DNA of 64,000 nucleotides. Origin: Corydoras sp. C115. Lineage: Eukaryota > Chordata > Actinopteri > Siluriformes > Callichthyidae. The notes beneath the pieces were generated by a model. The model searched no databases. It was not told the DNA's origin and saw nothing but the letters and a program-made list of their open reading frames with translations. The DNA lies in the NCBI GenBank assembly GCA_019802505.1, contig JAFMOC010000720.1, positions 40,424-104,423 of the forward strand, read 5' to 3'. Positions 54,841-64,000 of the stretch are shown piece by piece (position 1 is the stretch's first letter; every line of letters begins with the position of its first letter). The position numbers and the translations under genes are program-made.

Positions 54841-56550
54841 AATACTGTGGTATTGTGAGCTTGGTACAATCCCCCCCCCTTGTTGTGTTTCATTTTCTCT
54901 AAACCAACCTGCTGGAAAGGCACTGAAGGTGTTGTTGCATGTGCACACTGCGTTATTATAATTAATGGCTTTGATTGCGTTTAACTTAGAAAACGTACAA
55001 ATCTTGATCCACTCATTCAGTTTGATCATACAATGCCCTGATATGAGATTTACTGCTCGTGACTTTTTTTATTCCTTCACAGTATATTGTGATGAAACTT
55101 GCAATGAAAAATGTTTTTAACTGGAATTCGTCTCGTTAATGACATTCGTTTAGCAAAATAAATATTCAGAGATCAAATAAATGATTCTCATTTTTTAGAT
55201 CTTGCCATCCACCACTCTACTTTACTGTGGCGAGAATGTTGACAAACTTATGAGCAATGCTCATTTTGTAACTACACACAGTAGATTGAAAGGTGACTGT
55301 TATCTGATCATTAAAGACGTCTTAGTTAACTTAATTTAGTTTCAAATTAGTATTTATGTTTTTAGAGTCTTTAGAAATAAAATAAGTCTTTATTTCTTAT
55401 TGAGGTTGATGGCCGGTCTTGTTTGTGTCAGTGCAGACACAGATTTAATTCACTTAACGGAGTTCCAGTTGCATCTTTATTTCTTTTCTATTACATTTAA
55501 TTATTATGGATTATTAATCGTGGATTTATGAGTTGACGCTGTACTTGTTTATTGCTTGCCAGTGTCGCTACATCTCAGAAAAGCGTATTTTAATTAACAA
55601 GCTGTTTGTTCATTTAGCACCTGAACAATGATGCCATTTTTTTTATTAAAAGCCTCAGTGTCCGTGTGTCCTGTTTATCTTTACTGGCTCTAAAACTTGT
55701 GCTTATTTACGGAAATGTTTACCAGGAGTCTATTAACAGCAACCTGCAAAATGTATGTATTTCTTACACGTAAAATTTATAAAAATGTACTCAATTTGTG
55801 AATGAAAATACTGAAGATGCAAACTTCCACCACTGTGTATAACTTCATGTTTCATCGTGATGTGTATCGCGATCATGACGTCAGATTAAGGCCTGATGTA
55901 AATGACTGTCTGGATGTACATCGACTTTCTCAAATAGAGGCGAGCCGCGTGCAGTGACATCTCCAAATAAAAAAATATCCCTAACTGCAGCAAAGACCTT
56001 TCCAGAAATGCATTAACCTGAGACGTGACCTGGACTCGACCGCCGGCTGCCAAAAGCACTCGACTTCAACCAGCAAACAAATCAAAGACATCCGTCTGAG
56101 ACACGGATTTTTCTGAATTTGATTTTCTGTAATCTTAATTATCGCTTGCTTTCCCTCAGATATATTTTTTTTCTTGCATAACTTCTTATTTAATGATGTA
56201 ACGTCTAAAGGGCGGCGCGGGTCACGTAGGATTTCCGATGCTCGCGTTGATGGTAAGACATTCATTGGGACCTCGATGTTTTTTTTCATTCCTACAGAGC
56301 GGCCTGGCTTCGCTTAACTCTCGGGCAGAATGTTGCAAAGCGAATGCTACATAAAATACTGAGAAACCTCAGCATTAGTCACGTACGCTGATGAGACGTC
56401 GTTAAAAGCTTCACATGAAACTGCAAACGTTCATGTTTACGATGACCCTACGTAGAGATGCACTCGGTTCGGAGTGTACATGAAGGCACTTTGGCACAAT
56501 AGAATAGACATTTCAGAGTATAAAAAAGACATCATATTAAAATAAGTTAA
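54841..56550. other. Intergenic unique sequence; may include the 3' UTR of the minus-strand gene
   Basis: AT-rich, no SINE. Because the minus-strand gene ends at 56769, some of this could be its 3' UTR; no poly(A) signal chosen. Poly(A) run on + at 56,557-56,583. Confidence 0.35.
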
Positions 56551-56768
56551 CAATGCAAAAAAAAAAAAAAAAAAAAAAAAAAGTATTTTTTTTGTTGAAA
56601 TACTGTCAGGCGCTTGTGCATCAAAAACAAGCACAAGCAAAGGAATGAGAAGTGCTGCATGTCAGGGCTCCATAAGGACTCTCAAATTACAAGAAACCTC
56701 CTCGGACGGCTGCTTCACGAGTACGAGATAAACAGATGATTTTTGTTTTTTTCCAGACGGCGGTGGTG

Positions 56769-56961
56769 CTAGTACTTGTGCATGATGGGCACTTTGACTG
56801 TCTTGATTTCGGCTATATGAGAGGACTTCTGAATGATGCAGCTGGTGGTGCCTGCCGGAGCGCCATCTTTAGGTTTGGAAAGGTTGGTCAGCGCCATCGC
56901 TGCGTTGAACTCTCGCCAGTACGTCTCGTCTTTACCGCGACCCTTCACCTTCTGCAGAGTG
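56769..56961 (-). CDS. Terminal coding exon of an unrecognised gene
   Basis: Read on minus: acceptor ttcccaacag, then one base completing a Ser codon, then 63 codons and TAG. It encodes TLQKVKGRGKDETYWREFNA, AMALTNLSKPKDGAPAGTTS and CIIQKSSHIAEIKTVKVPI, ending MHKY. GC-rich wobble positions, balanced composition and a clean acceptor make it look coding. It is hydrophilic, with no membrane segment. I do not recognise the family. AFAP1 and SORCS2 are tail-to-tail neighbours in human, but this tail does not match SORCS2 as I know it. Confidence 0.65.
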
Positions 56962-57177
56962 CTGTTGGGAATACACAGCATGCGCTGGGGTTATTACATT
57001 TTAAAATTAGTCATATAAACGTATAGTATGGCCAATTTATTAGCTTCGTCTCCTCGTTTGTTGTTTATACACCTATTGGCAATGGTTAACGTTCAGACAC
57101 GAATTCTAAATATAACCTGAGGTACATCTATATGTATTATTTATTATATGTAAAGTTGTATTAAAAAAAATGTATGT

Positions 57178-57367
57178 TAAGTCTATTGAATTCTCCAAAT
57201 TGCCCCATATAGAGTGTGTCTGTGTGAGTGAGTGTGTGCCCAGTGATAGATTGGCGTCCTGTCCTGGGTGTATCTGCCCAGTGCCCGAACGGTTCTCCCC
57301 TGGATGGGCATGGGGAACCCCTCCCACGACCCTAATAGAGGATTAAGTGGAAGATAATGGATGGATA
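57178..57367 (+). mobile_element. V-SINE, 5'-truncated
   Basis: aagtctattgaattctcc to gataatggatggat, in the last intron of the minus-strand gene. Confidence 0.88.
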
Positions 57368-57419
57368 GTTTCGAACAGCAACAATTTAATGTACATTTAA
57401 AAACCTAAATTTGTGTTAA

Positions 57420-57743
57420 GGCGGCACGGTGGCTTAGTGGTTGGCACATTCGCCTCTCAGCGCTAGGGATTCCCGGTTCGAATCCCCATCTGGGTGGAGT
57501 TTCCATGTTCTCCCCGTGTCTGCGTGGGTTTCCTCCGGGTTCTCCGGTTTCCTCCCACAGTCCAAAAACATGGATCAAATCAATTGAATTCTCAAAATTG
57601 CCCCATATAGAGTGTGTCTGTGTGAGTGAGTGTGTGCCCAGCGATGGATTGGCGCCCTGTCCTGGGTCTATCTTCCCAGCGCCCGAAACGTTCTCCCCTG
57701 GATGGGCATTGGGAACCCCACCGCGTGAGATAATGAATGGATG
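57420..57743 (+). mobile_element. V-SINE with 12-bp TSD
   Basis: ggcggcacggtggcttagtgg to gataatgaatggatg; the gaccctaatagagg block before the tail is deleted. Flanked by AATTTGTGTTAA (57408-57419 and 57744-57755). Confidence 0.93.
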
Positions 57744-57873
57744 AATTTGTGTTAAATACATTTCCCTCAAATCCTAGAGAACTTTAAGCTAAAGGCAGAT
57801 AAACAGAGGAACATTCAGAGCGGTGTACGGAGACGTGTTGCTGTATCCTGAGTGTGGATGCTTTAGTTCTCAC

Positions 57874-57907
57874 CTGTCACATTTTCTCGATCCATGATCC
57901 ACAGCTT
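57874..57907 (-). CDS. Likely 34-nt penultimate microexon of the same gene
   Basis: Read on minus: acceptor tgttgtctccgcag, 34 nt, donor gtgagaac. In the only stop-free frame that fits the terminal exon it reads (x)AVDHGSRKCD(S): it starts with two bases of a split codon and ends with AG, completed by the C of the next exon. Both splice sites are strong and the phase fits exactly. Upstream exons were not found before 64,000. Confidence 0.5.
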
Positions 57908-58376
57908 CTGCGGAGACAACAGCGGGGTAAAGGCAGAGGTTAACAGTGATTGATGAAGCTTTGATACCGTGTGGTGGGTGGTGCATGTAACAGTGTGAGA
58001 GAGCGAAAGATGAAAGGGATTTGAAGCGAGCAGGCATTTTGAATTGAAACATGTGCAAACCGCTTCACTGCAGCTCTGTGACAGGTCCAGGACGTCTCAC
58101 TGTACATTTCAACCAACGCAGAACTATTTGGAACCCGTTCCATAATGCTAAACATTCTGGCGTTTCTCACAGACACACATGCTGTTATAAGCTGTGCCAT
58201 CTGGAATCGGACTCCGAACGACTGATAATGGATGCTTTAAAATTCCGTTTGTGATGATATGATGATGAATAAGTACCAAAACTGTTACAGTCTGTGATCA
58301 CATAAGTACAGACTGACGCGGTGGACAAACATGTCGTGTAGATATGAAACAGTACTGCTCCTTATGTAGTTCTTAA
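57908..58376. other. Unique sequence, probably intron of the minus-strand gene
   Basis: No further exon supported. Confidence 0.35.
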
Positions 58377-58389
58377 TCATTTCAATATC

Positions 58390-58647
58390 CAGCCGTCCAT
58401 TATCTTCCACTTTATCCTCTACTAGGGTCACGGGGGGGTTCCTCATGCCCATCCAGGGGAGAACGCGTCACACTCACTCACACAGACACATAAACACACT
58501 CTATATGGGGCAATTTGGAGAGCTCAATTGACTTGATCCATGTTTTTGGACTGTGGGAGGAAACCGGAGAACCCGGAGGAAACCCACGCGGACACGGGGA
58601 GAACATGGAAACTCCACCCAGATTGGGATTCGAACCGGGAGCCGCCC
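58390..58647 (-). mobile_element. V-SINE lacking its head, 13-bp TSD
   Basis: The head is deleted so that attcgaaccggga joins gccgccc directly. Flanked by TCATTTCAATATC (58377-58389 and 58648-58660). Confidence 0.9.
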
Positions 58648-58660
58648 TCATTTCAATATC

Positions 58661-58961
58661 ATTCATTCATTCATTTTCTCCCGCTTCAACATCTATTAGG
58701 GTTGCGGGGGGGGGGGGGGTTCCCCATGCCCATCCAGGGGAGAACGTCTTGGGCGCTGGGCAGACAAGGCGCCAATCTATCGCTGGGCACACACTCACTC
58801 ACACAGACACACTCTAAATGGGGCAACTTGGAGAACTCAGTTGACTTGATCCATGTTTTTGGACTGTGGGAGGAAACCGGAAAACCCGGAGGAAACCCAG
58901 GGCGGACACGGGGAGAACATGGAAACTCCACCCAGATTGGGATTCGAACCGGGAGCCGCCC
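58661..58961 (-). mobile_element. V-SINE with the identical head deletion, adjacent
   Basis: attcattcattcattttctcc tail; same ccgggagccgccc junction, followed by a third TCATTTCAAT (from 58962). Confidence 0.9.
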
Positions 58962-59070
58962 TCATTTCAATGCACTTTACTTAAATACTACAAATGTCCA
59001 GCATTAGGACGTTTATGAAGTGCAGTAAGCACCATTTGATTTCAAGTCGTTTTAAAATCAAATCCTCATA

Positions 59071-59205
59071 AAACGTTTGGACACGCCCTCTTTTTGTTCC
59101 ACTTATTGTCCATGTTCTCCACTGCAAAATGGTGGAATGATCAGCCACTTGGCATCTTTTACAAACAACTGAAAACACATCTCTTTCACAAACACCTGAT
59201 GTACA
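59071..59205 (+). mobile_element. MITE end fused to L2-like LINE tail
   Basis: acgtttggacacgccctc through cattgtccatgttctc-like MITE sequence (59071-59119), then ctgcaaaatggtggaatgat ... aaaacacatctctttcac (L2-like 3' coding end). Confidence 0.6.
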
Positions 59206-59310
59206 AAAAAAAAAAAAAATTTTTTAAAAATGTTTAGGACAGGATAACGTTCAGGCCTGAAAATTCTACAGTGTAGCTGTTTTTTCTCTGACTACTGACT
59301 TGTGGTGTTC

Positions 59311-59633
59311 CCACTTTATCCTCTATTAGGGTCGCGGTGGGGTTCCCCATGCCCATCCAGGGGAGAACATTTCGGGCGCTGGGCAGATAGACCCAGGACA
59401 GGGCGCCAATCCATCGCTGGGCACACACTCACACACACACACACACTCTATATGTGGGGCAATTTTTGGAGAATTCAATTGACTTGATCCATGTTTTTGG
59501 ACTGTGGGAGGAAACCGGAGAACCCGGAGGAAACCCACGCAGACACGGGGAGAACATGGAAACTCCACCCAGATGGGGATTCGAACCAGGAATCCCTAGG
59601 CGAACGTGCGAACCACTAAGCCACCATGCCGCC
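59311..59633 (-). mobile_element. V-SINE missing its tail but with 12-bp TSD
   Basis: Begins ccactttatcctctattag and ends ccaccatgccgcc. Flanked by CTTGTGGTGTTC (59299-59310 and 59634-59645). The AGATAATG(AATG)n tail is absent although the duplication is perfect. Confidence 0.9.
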
Positions 59634-59639
59634 CTTGTG

Positions 59640-59698
59640 GTGTTCTTTGGATAAAAACGTCTTCCAAACGACTAAATATAATGTAATGTAATGTAAAT
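59640..59698 (+). mobile_element. Second SINE family, tail fragment
   Basis: tttggataaaaacgtcttcc ... taatgtaatgtaatgtaaatg. Confidence 0.65.
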
Positions 59699-60392
59699 GT
59701 TCTCAGTTCCACTTTCTGTAAAGCTGGACTTTGTAGTTCTATAATTCCATTCTGTAGTCCATCTGTGTGTGTTCTACAGTACATACTGTGTACTCTGTTC
59801 TAATGGTCAGAACCCCAATAGTAGCACCACAGAGCAGAGGTTATTGGGTGGGTGCATTATTCCTATCCCAGCAGTGTTAATGAATCAAGGATCAGAGAGA
59901 TATAAAAGTTAATGATATTGTTCTTCTGCAAGAAGATGCTGCATTGCGTAATCAGTGAGAAGAGTGAAGTCGTGCATCAGTGATCCCAACCTTGATAAGA
60001 AGTGAAAGCGTGTCTGCAGACCTGTCCACCTGGAGAACCATTCATAACCCGGTGACATTACCAGAAGCTGAGTAAAGACTTTAGTTTCATCTTTGTTTTA
60101 CAGTTTCCTTTTCAAGAAAGAAAAGCACATGTCCAAAAGGACCCCTCACCACATCAGTGTCACTGCAGAACTGACAATAAACAATCCACCACCCAAATGA
60201 TACCTGTCCTGTGATGCTCCTGAGAACCAACCAACAGAGAACCAACAGGGGACTAACAACAACAAAGAACACAGATGGACTACAGTCTGTAATTGGAAAA
60301 CGACAAAGTCCATCTATATGATAAGTGGAGGGAATAGACCATTGGTGTAAGAAGGGGCTCTATCCAAACTTTTGATTGGTACTGTATTTTAA
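59699..60392. mobile_element. MITE split by about 265 bp of unrelated sequence
   Basis: Left part 59699-59878, right part 60145-60392. The insert 59879-60144 has no recognised family. Confidence 0.75.
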
Positions 60393-61654
60393 CTGTAAAT
60401 CCTAAAAAAGGTTACTTTCGTTTAAACTGGATGGCATCTCCTGGACTCCTATTTTGGCCTTTAGTTTGAAACGTACCACTGAACATTAAGGTTTGTATGT
60501 TTTTTCGAGTTCACGCTTCTTTCATTCCTCTCAGATCCGAGTTGAGCTGCTGCCTGGAAATTCGACTTTCTTTCTGCTTCCCTTTCACACTCGCGCAGCA
60601 GGTGACATTAGAGCGCTCAGCCTGAATATCACGCTCAGAAAAACTTTTCCACTTTTGTAAATATCCGAGATCCTTCTGTCGTCACGTCGGCGCCGATTCA
60701 CAGCCGAGAACGACGGCGGGATTTCAGTCGCGATGCACAAACGTTGTCCGTCGAGAAACAAAGACACAGTGTTCTGATGCGAGGAACACAACGCTCAGGG
60801 AGGAACCACCACACACACGCGCAGACGCACACAAGCCGGCCGCCCTGCGCACTGCCCTTCGGCAACCACGGCCTCCTCAGATCCTTCTTCAACAGCAAAA
60901 CGCAGAAAAATGAGTGGAGGATATATGAGTTGAGGATATATAAGGCTGTAGACTGAAACCAAACAGGGGACGTGATTCAAAGCCATCTGGCTGTATAGAA
61001 AACATTTCTGTGGTTTAATGATTTTTTTTTTCTTCAGCCGAACTCTTTGAATCCGGCTCTTTGAGCCTCATGTTCCCGTGACTGCACGGCTGCAGACCGT
61101 CCACACGCTCTGGCAGGCCACTTCCAACTAATAAAGGTGTTTGAGATTTGCAGTTGTCAGCTGGAGAGCCAAAGCAAATGTAATCTTTTCTCTTTCATTG
61201 TTCCTCGGAGAAAGTGGACATCCAGATTCTGCCCTGTTGCGGGAGCTAAAGGAATCAGTTTCACAGCTCATTAACAACCATCAAAAATCGTTTCCCCTTC
61301 TTATTTTCATTGCATGTTTTTATATAAGGGTTATGTCAGGGTTGTTTTTTTTTTTTTGTTTTTTTTTGTGACTGTGATGCATTTATTCAGTAGTTACAAA
61401 TGTAAGTAACATAATACCAGAGTGGAAAGTTAGTTTCCAACAAATATCATCAGGTAAGACGCTGACTGGGTCATGACTCGTACTGCAGGCCAAAAGCTTA
61501 TCCTGCGTGAGGAATCAAAAGTGCTTCTAGTTTCCATTGCAAGGGTTTAAAAGCTGAACAAAAAAGTAGCACTACTAGAGACCGTTATGTTATTGGTCAA
61601 ATGGTGAGAGTTTAATCAATTTCACCCCTAAACATTATTGCCCATGTTCTCAGT
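60393..61654. other. Unique sequence with a GC-rich patch
   Basis: 60,670-60,900 is GC-rich with several CpG (cgtcacgtcggcgccgattc, gccggccgccctgcgcac). Open frames exist on both strands without paired splice sites. Could be an exon, promoter or conserved element; not resolved. Confidence 0.3.
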
Positions 61655-62122
61655 TCCACTCAGTTAGAGTTTTTCCATTGGTTAGATATCTCTACATGGC
61701 TGTCCTACACTGTCGTTACTGCCTGGCCGCTCAAGGAGGATGAGTCCCCCACTGAGTCTTTGTCTAAAGTTTGCCTTAAATCCATCTTTTTGGACTGTGG
61801 GAGGAAACCGGAGAACCTGGAGAAACCTCAGAATTAGAAGGTTTAAGCTCCACCCACATTGGGATTCAAACCCGTTGGTTGGACATGGCTGTCCTACATT
61901 GTTGTTGTTGCCTGGCCGCTCAAGGAGGATGAGTCCCCCACTGAGTCTTGGTCCTCCCAAGGTTTCTTCCTTAAAGAACAGCATAACAGGGAGTTTTTTC
62001 TTGCCACTGTCGCTTCGGCTCGCTCTTTGGGGGTTTAAAGGTTTTTCATTCTGTAAAGCTGCTTTGTGACAATGTACTGTTGTAAAAAGCACTACATAAA
62101 TAAATTACTTGAACTTGAACTT
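61655..62122 (+). mobile_element. Unclassified retroposon (family R3)
   Basis: The block ggctgtcctaca / ggccgctcaaggaggatgag occurs twice (about 61,695 and 61,886). Tail gctgctttgtgacaatgtac ... aaaaagcactacataaata ending ttgaacttgaac. Related ends at 7752-7990 and 63700-63885. Confidence 0.65.
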
Positions 62123-62428
62123 TCTGTGAAGATGGACTTTGTAGTTCTACAATTCCAGACTGTAGTCCATCTGTTTGTGTTCTACAGTACATACAGTGTA
62201 CTCTGTTCTAATGGTCAGAACCCCAATAGCACCACCACAGAGCAGGGTGGTGCATTATTCCTATCCCAGCAGTGTCACTGAGGTGTTTAGATAAAACTCC
62301 AGCAGCACTGCTGCACTAAACCCCCCTCACCACATCAGTGTCACTGCAGAACTGACAATAAACGATCCACCACCCAAATGATACCTGTTCTGTGATGCTC
62401 CTGACCAACAGAGAACACAGAACTGATC
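62123..62428. mobile_element. MITE copy, truncated
   Basis: gaagatggactttgtagttct ... cagcagtgtcactgagg ... ctgaccaacagagaacacag. Confidence 0.8.
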
Positions 62429-62469
62429 TTATTGTGATATCTTGACTGCGTAATTGTAAGCTGGGGGGC

Positions 62470-62820
62470 TGATACAGGGCTGGGCTGATACACCATCACT
62501 GGGTACACACTCACAGGCTATATAGGGGCAATTAAGAGCAGCTAATTCAACTCGAACCCATGTTTTTGGACTGTGGGAGACTGGAGAACACCCTGTGACG
62601 TATTGCCGCCCTGTCCTGGTTCGCCCAAAACGTTCTTCCCTGGATGGGCATGGGGAACCCCACCGCGACCCTAGTAGAGGATAAAGCGGGAGATAATGGA
62701 TGGATGGAGACTGGAGAACCTGAAGAAAACCCACACGAACACAGGGAGAACATGGAGAACAGGGAGAACAGAAACTCCATCCAGCACTGAGAGGCAGACG
62801 TGTTAACCTCTAACCAAATG
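62470..62820 (-). mobile_element. Diverged V-SINE interrupted by a V-SINE fragment
   Basis: Left part to 62,589 (ggctatataggggcaatt ... tttttggactgtgggag), right part from 62,706 (ggagactggagaacctg ... ctgagaggcagacgtg). Confidence 0.78.
62590..62705 (+). mobile_element. V-SINE 3' fragment nested in another, 14-bp TSD
   Basis: accctgtgacgtattgccgccctg-like start, then ggatgggcatggggaaccc, gataaagcgggagataatgg. Flanked by GGAGACTGGAGAAC (62576-62589 and 62706-62719), which is sequence of the outer copy. Confidence 0.82.
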
Positions 62821-63003
62821 TAAATACTTATACCATGTACCTTTACAGCCTTGTTAACGAATAATTCAAGTCTTATTTTTTTTTTAGTTAAAAAATAACA
62901 TCAATAATAAACATGAAATTCTGAAAACCAAATTCTGTTTGTTAATAAATTAAGACACACCCCCGGCTCAGAAGATTAAATAAATTTGCAAAGTCTCCTT
63001 AAA

Positions 63004-63219
63004 AAGTCGGTGTTCAAAACAATGGCCGAGCCAAAATCAGTATTAACCTTTAATAAATCCCTCTGTGCTGTTTTTACAATTTTACTCGGTGCGCTGTCCT
63101 CGAGTTACACCATGTGTTTTTGCTACTGGCTGCGTGTATGTCAGCTCGAGGGCCGTATTTCAGCCGAGGCATTTGAACGCGCTGTAAACACGTTTACAGG
63201 TGGAGATGGATTCTGGTGA
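63004..63219 (+). CDS. Possible first exon of a small membrane protein
   Basis: ATG in good context (aacaatgg) opens 71 codons: MAEPKSVLTFNKSLCAVFTI, then a hydrophobic stretch (LLGALSSSYTMCFCYW) and LRVCQLEGRISAEAFERAVN. The pattern of short N-terminus, single signal-anchor helix and helical stalk resembles type II membrane proteins. A GT (acag/gtggag) lies near codon 66, so it could be spliced. No family recognised; may be chance. Confidence 0.25.
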   Translation, partial: KSVFKTMAEPKSVLTFNKSLCAVFTILLGALSSSYTMCFCYWLRVCQLEGRISAEAFERAVNTFTGGDGFW

Positions 63220-63403
63220 CGCAGGTACGAAGTAATTCAAAACCTACGGTTTTAACTAAAAGTCTGCACTAATAACAGCCTTCTGTTTATAATTTATAAT
63301 AATAATAACTCTTTTATTAACGTCAGCATTCAGGCCTCGTCAGAGACCTACAATTTACAATTATTAAATACGGGTCACATGATCATCACACAATCTGTAC
63401 ATT

Positions 63404-63480
63404 AGTGTCCTACACCCCCCGCTCAAGGAGGATGAGTCCTCCACCGAGTCACGGTGCTCACAAGGTTTCTTCCTTAAAAT
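63404..63480 (+). mobile_element. Family R3 fragment
   Basis: cctacaccccccgctcaagg / aggatgagtcctccaccgag and caaggtttcttccttaaa. Confidence 0.55.
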
Positions 63481-63699
63481 AACAAAAATTCTCTCTCATT
63501 GGTACATTCCACAAGCCAAGCGTCATCGTCCACTTTTACAATTTGACTGAGGACAAATGTCCGCTCACACTCTCACTGCTGTTCATTTAATGGACGGATG
63601 AGAGACGAGTCTCGAGCAGACAGACATGAGAAGTTGCTCTATTCTTTTTAAAGCCTTTGTGTTCTTTAATAATGCCACTGCGTGTCTGTGAATGAAGCT

Positions 63700-63885
63700 A
63701 AGATGTTAAGGAGGACGAGTCCCCCACTGAGTCTTGGTCCTCACAAGGTTTCTTCCTTAAATTAATAACACAACAGGGAGTTTTTTCTTGCCGCTGTCGC
63801 TTGGGGGTTCAAAGAGCTTATAAAACTGCTTTGTGACAATGTGCTATTGTAAAAAGCGCTCTATAAATAAATGACTTGAACTGAA
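63700..63885 (+). mobile_element. Family R3, 3' part
   Basis: aaggaggacgagtcccccac ... agggagttttttcttgccgc ... ctttgtgacaatgtgctatt ... gcgctctataaataaatg. Confidence 0.65.
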
Positions 63886-63960
63886 ATAATTCTTTCATAT
63901 TGAATAAAAGTTGCATTTAAAGAAAAAACGTGATTTATTTACCCAAATATGTTCATAGTC

Positions 63961-64000
63961 GGGCGGCACGGTGGCTTAGTGGTCAGCACGTTCGCCTCAA
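63961..64000 (+). mobile_element. V-SINE head, cut by the window edge
   Basis: gggcggcacggtggcttagtgg through gttcgcctc; intact A box. Confidence 0.88.

Noticed and set aside
54527..54961. 144-codon open frame as a host gene
   Set aside because: Sequence blocks resemble a dispersed fish DNA transposon; no splice-compatible structure.
56769..57907. Naming the minus-strand gene SORCS2 from human synteny
   Set aside because: The convergent position fits, but the encoded C-terminus does not match the SORCS2 tail as I know it; left unnamed.
418..64000. Dozens of 60-130 codon frames sharing PCPRGFPPGSPVSSHSPK or HAHPGENVSGAGQIHPG
   Set aside because: These are translations of V-SINE copies in various frames; SINEs do not encode protein.

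Overview
This is vertebrate nuclear DNA, almost certainly from a teleost. It has spliced genes with GT-AG introns, very long CA/TA microsatellites, and about 55 copies or fragments of one tRNA-derived SINE with the fish V-SINE architecture. Otophysan fish (catfish and relatives) are a guess from the repeat mix, not shown.

Positions 1 to about 21,900 (+ strand) hold the 3' half of an actin-filament-associated protein gene, best matched to AFAP1. Eight coding exons (1771-1916, 2932-3049, 3658-3840, 6503-6623, 9657-9821, 13300-13490, 13597-13761, 19044-19070) join without a phase break into 371 codons plus TAG. They encode the end of the second PH domain, a linker with a symmetric cassette exon, a coiled-coil/leucine-zipper segment and the conserved tail ending in EWEMKSGT. 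The first PH domain and the start of the gene lie left of the window. A long 3' UTR with a 30-bp minisatellite probably ends at the AATAAA at 21,885.

Positions 22,000-56,700 have no gene I can support. This stretch holds V-SINEs, a foldback MITE family with Tc1-like ends, two LINE types, a 28-bp AT minisatellite, a 1.7-kb C-rich minisatellite with higher-order structure, and long unique stretches, some of which read like conserved non-coding DNA. At 56,769-57,907 (- strand), two phase-compatible exons, one of 34 nt, form the 3' end of an unrecognised gene convergent with AFAP1. A possible small membrane-protein exon lies at 63,004-63,219 (+).

The strongest unusual structures are: (1) a roughly 2.1-kb tandem array of nine units made from the body of one inverted V-SINE, in the last AFAP1 intron; (2) a dimeric V-SINE with an 8-bp target-site duplication, whose dimer junction recurs inverted 4.3 kb away; (3) an RTE-like LINE whose 3' end matches the V-SINE tail, the likely mobilising partner; (4) an AFAP1 splice acceptor whose pyrimidine tract is replaced by a GT repeat; (5) a G-quadruplex-prone 12-bp repeat array with a 720-bp higher-order period.
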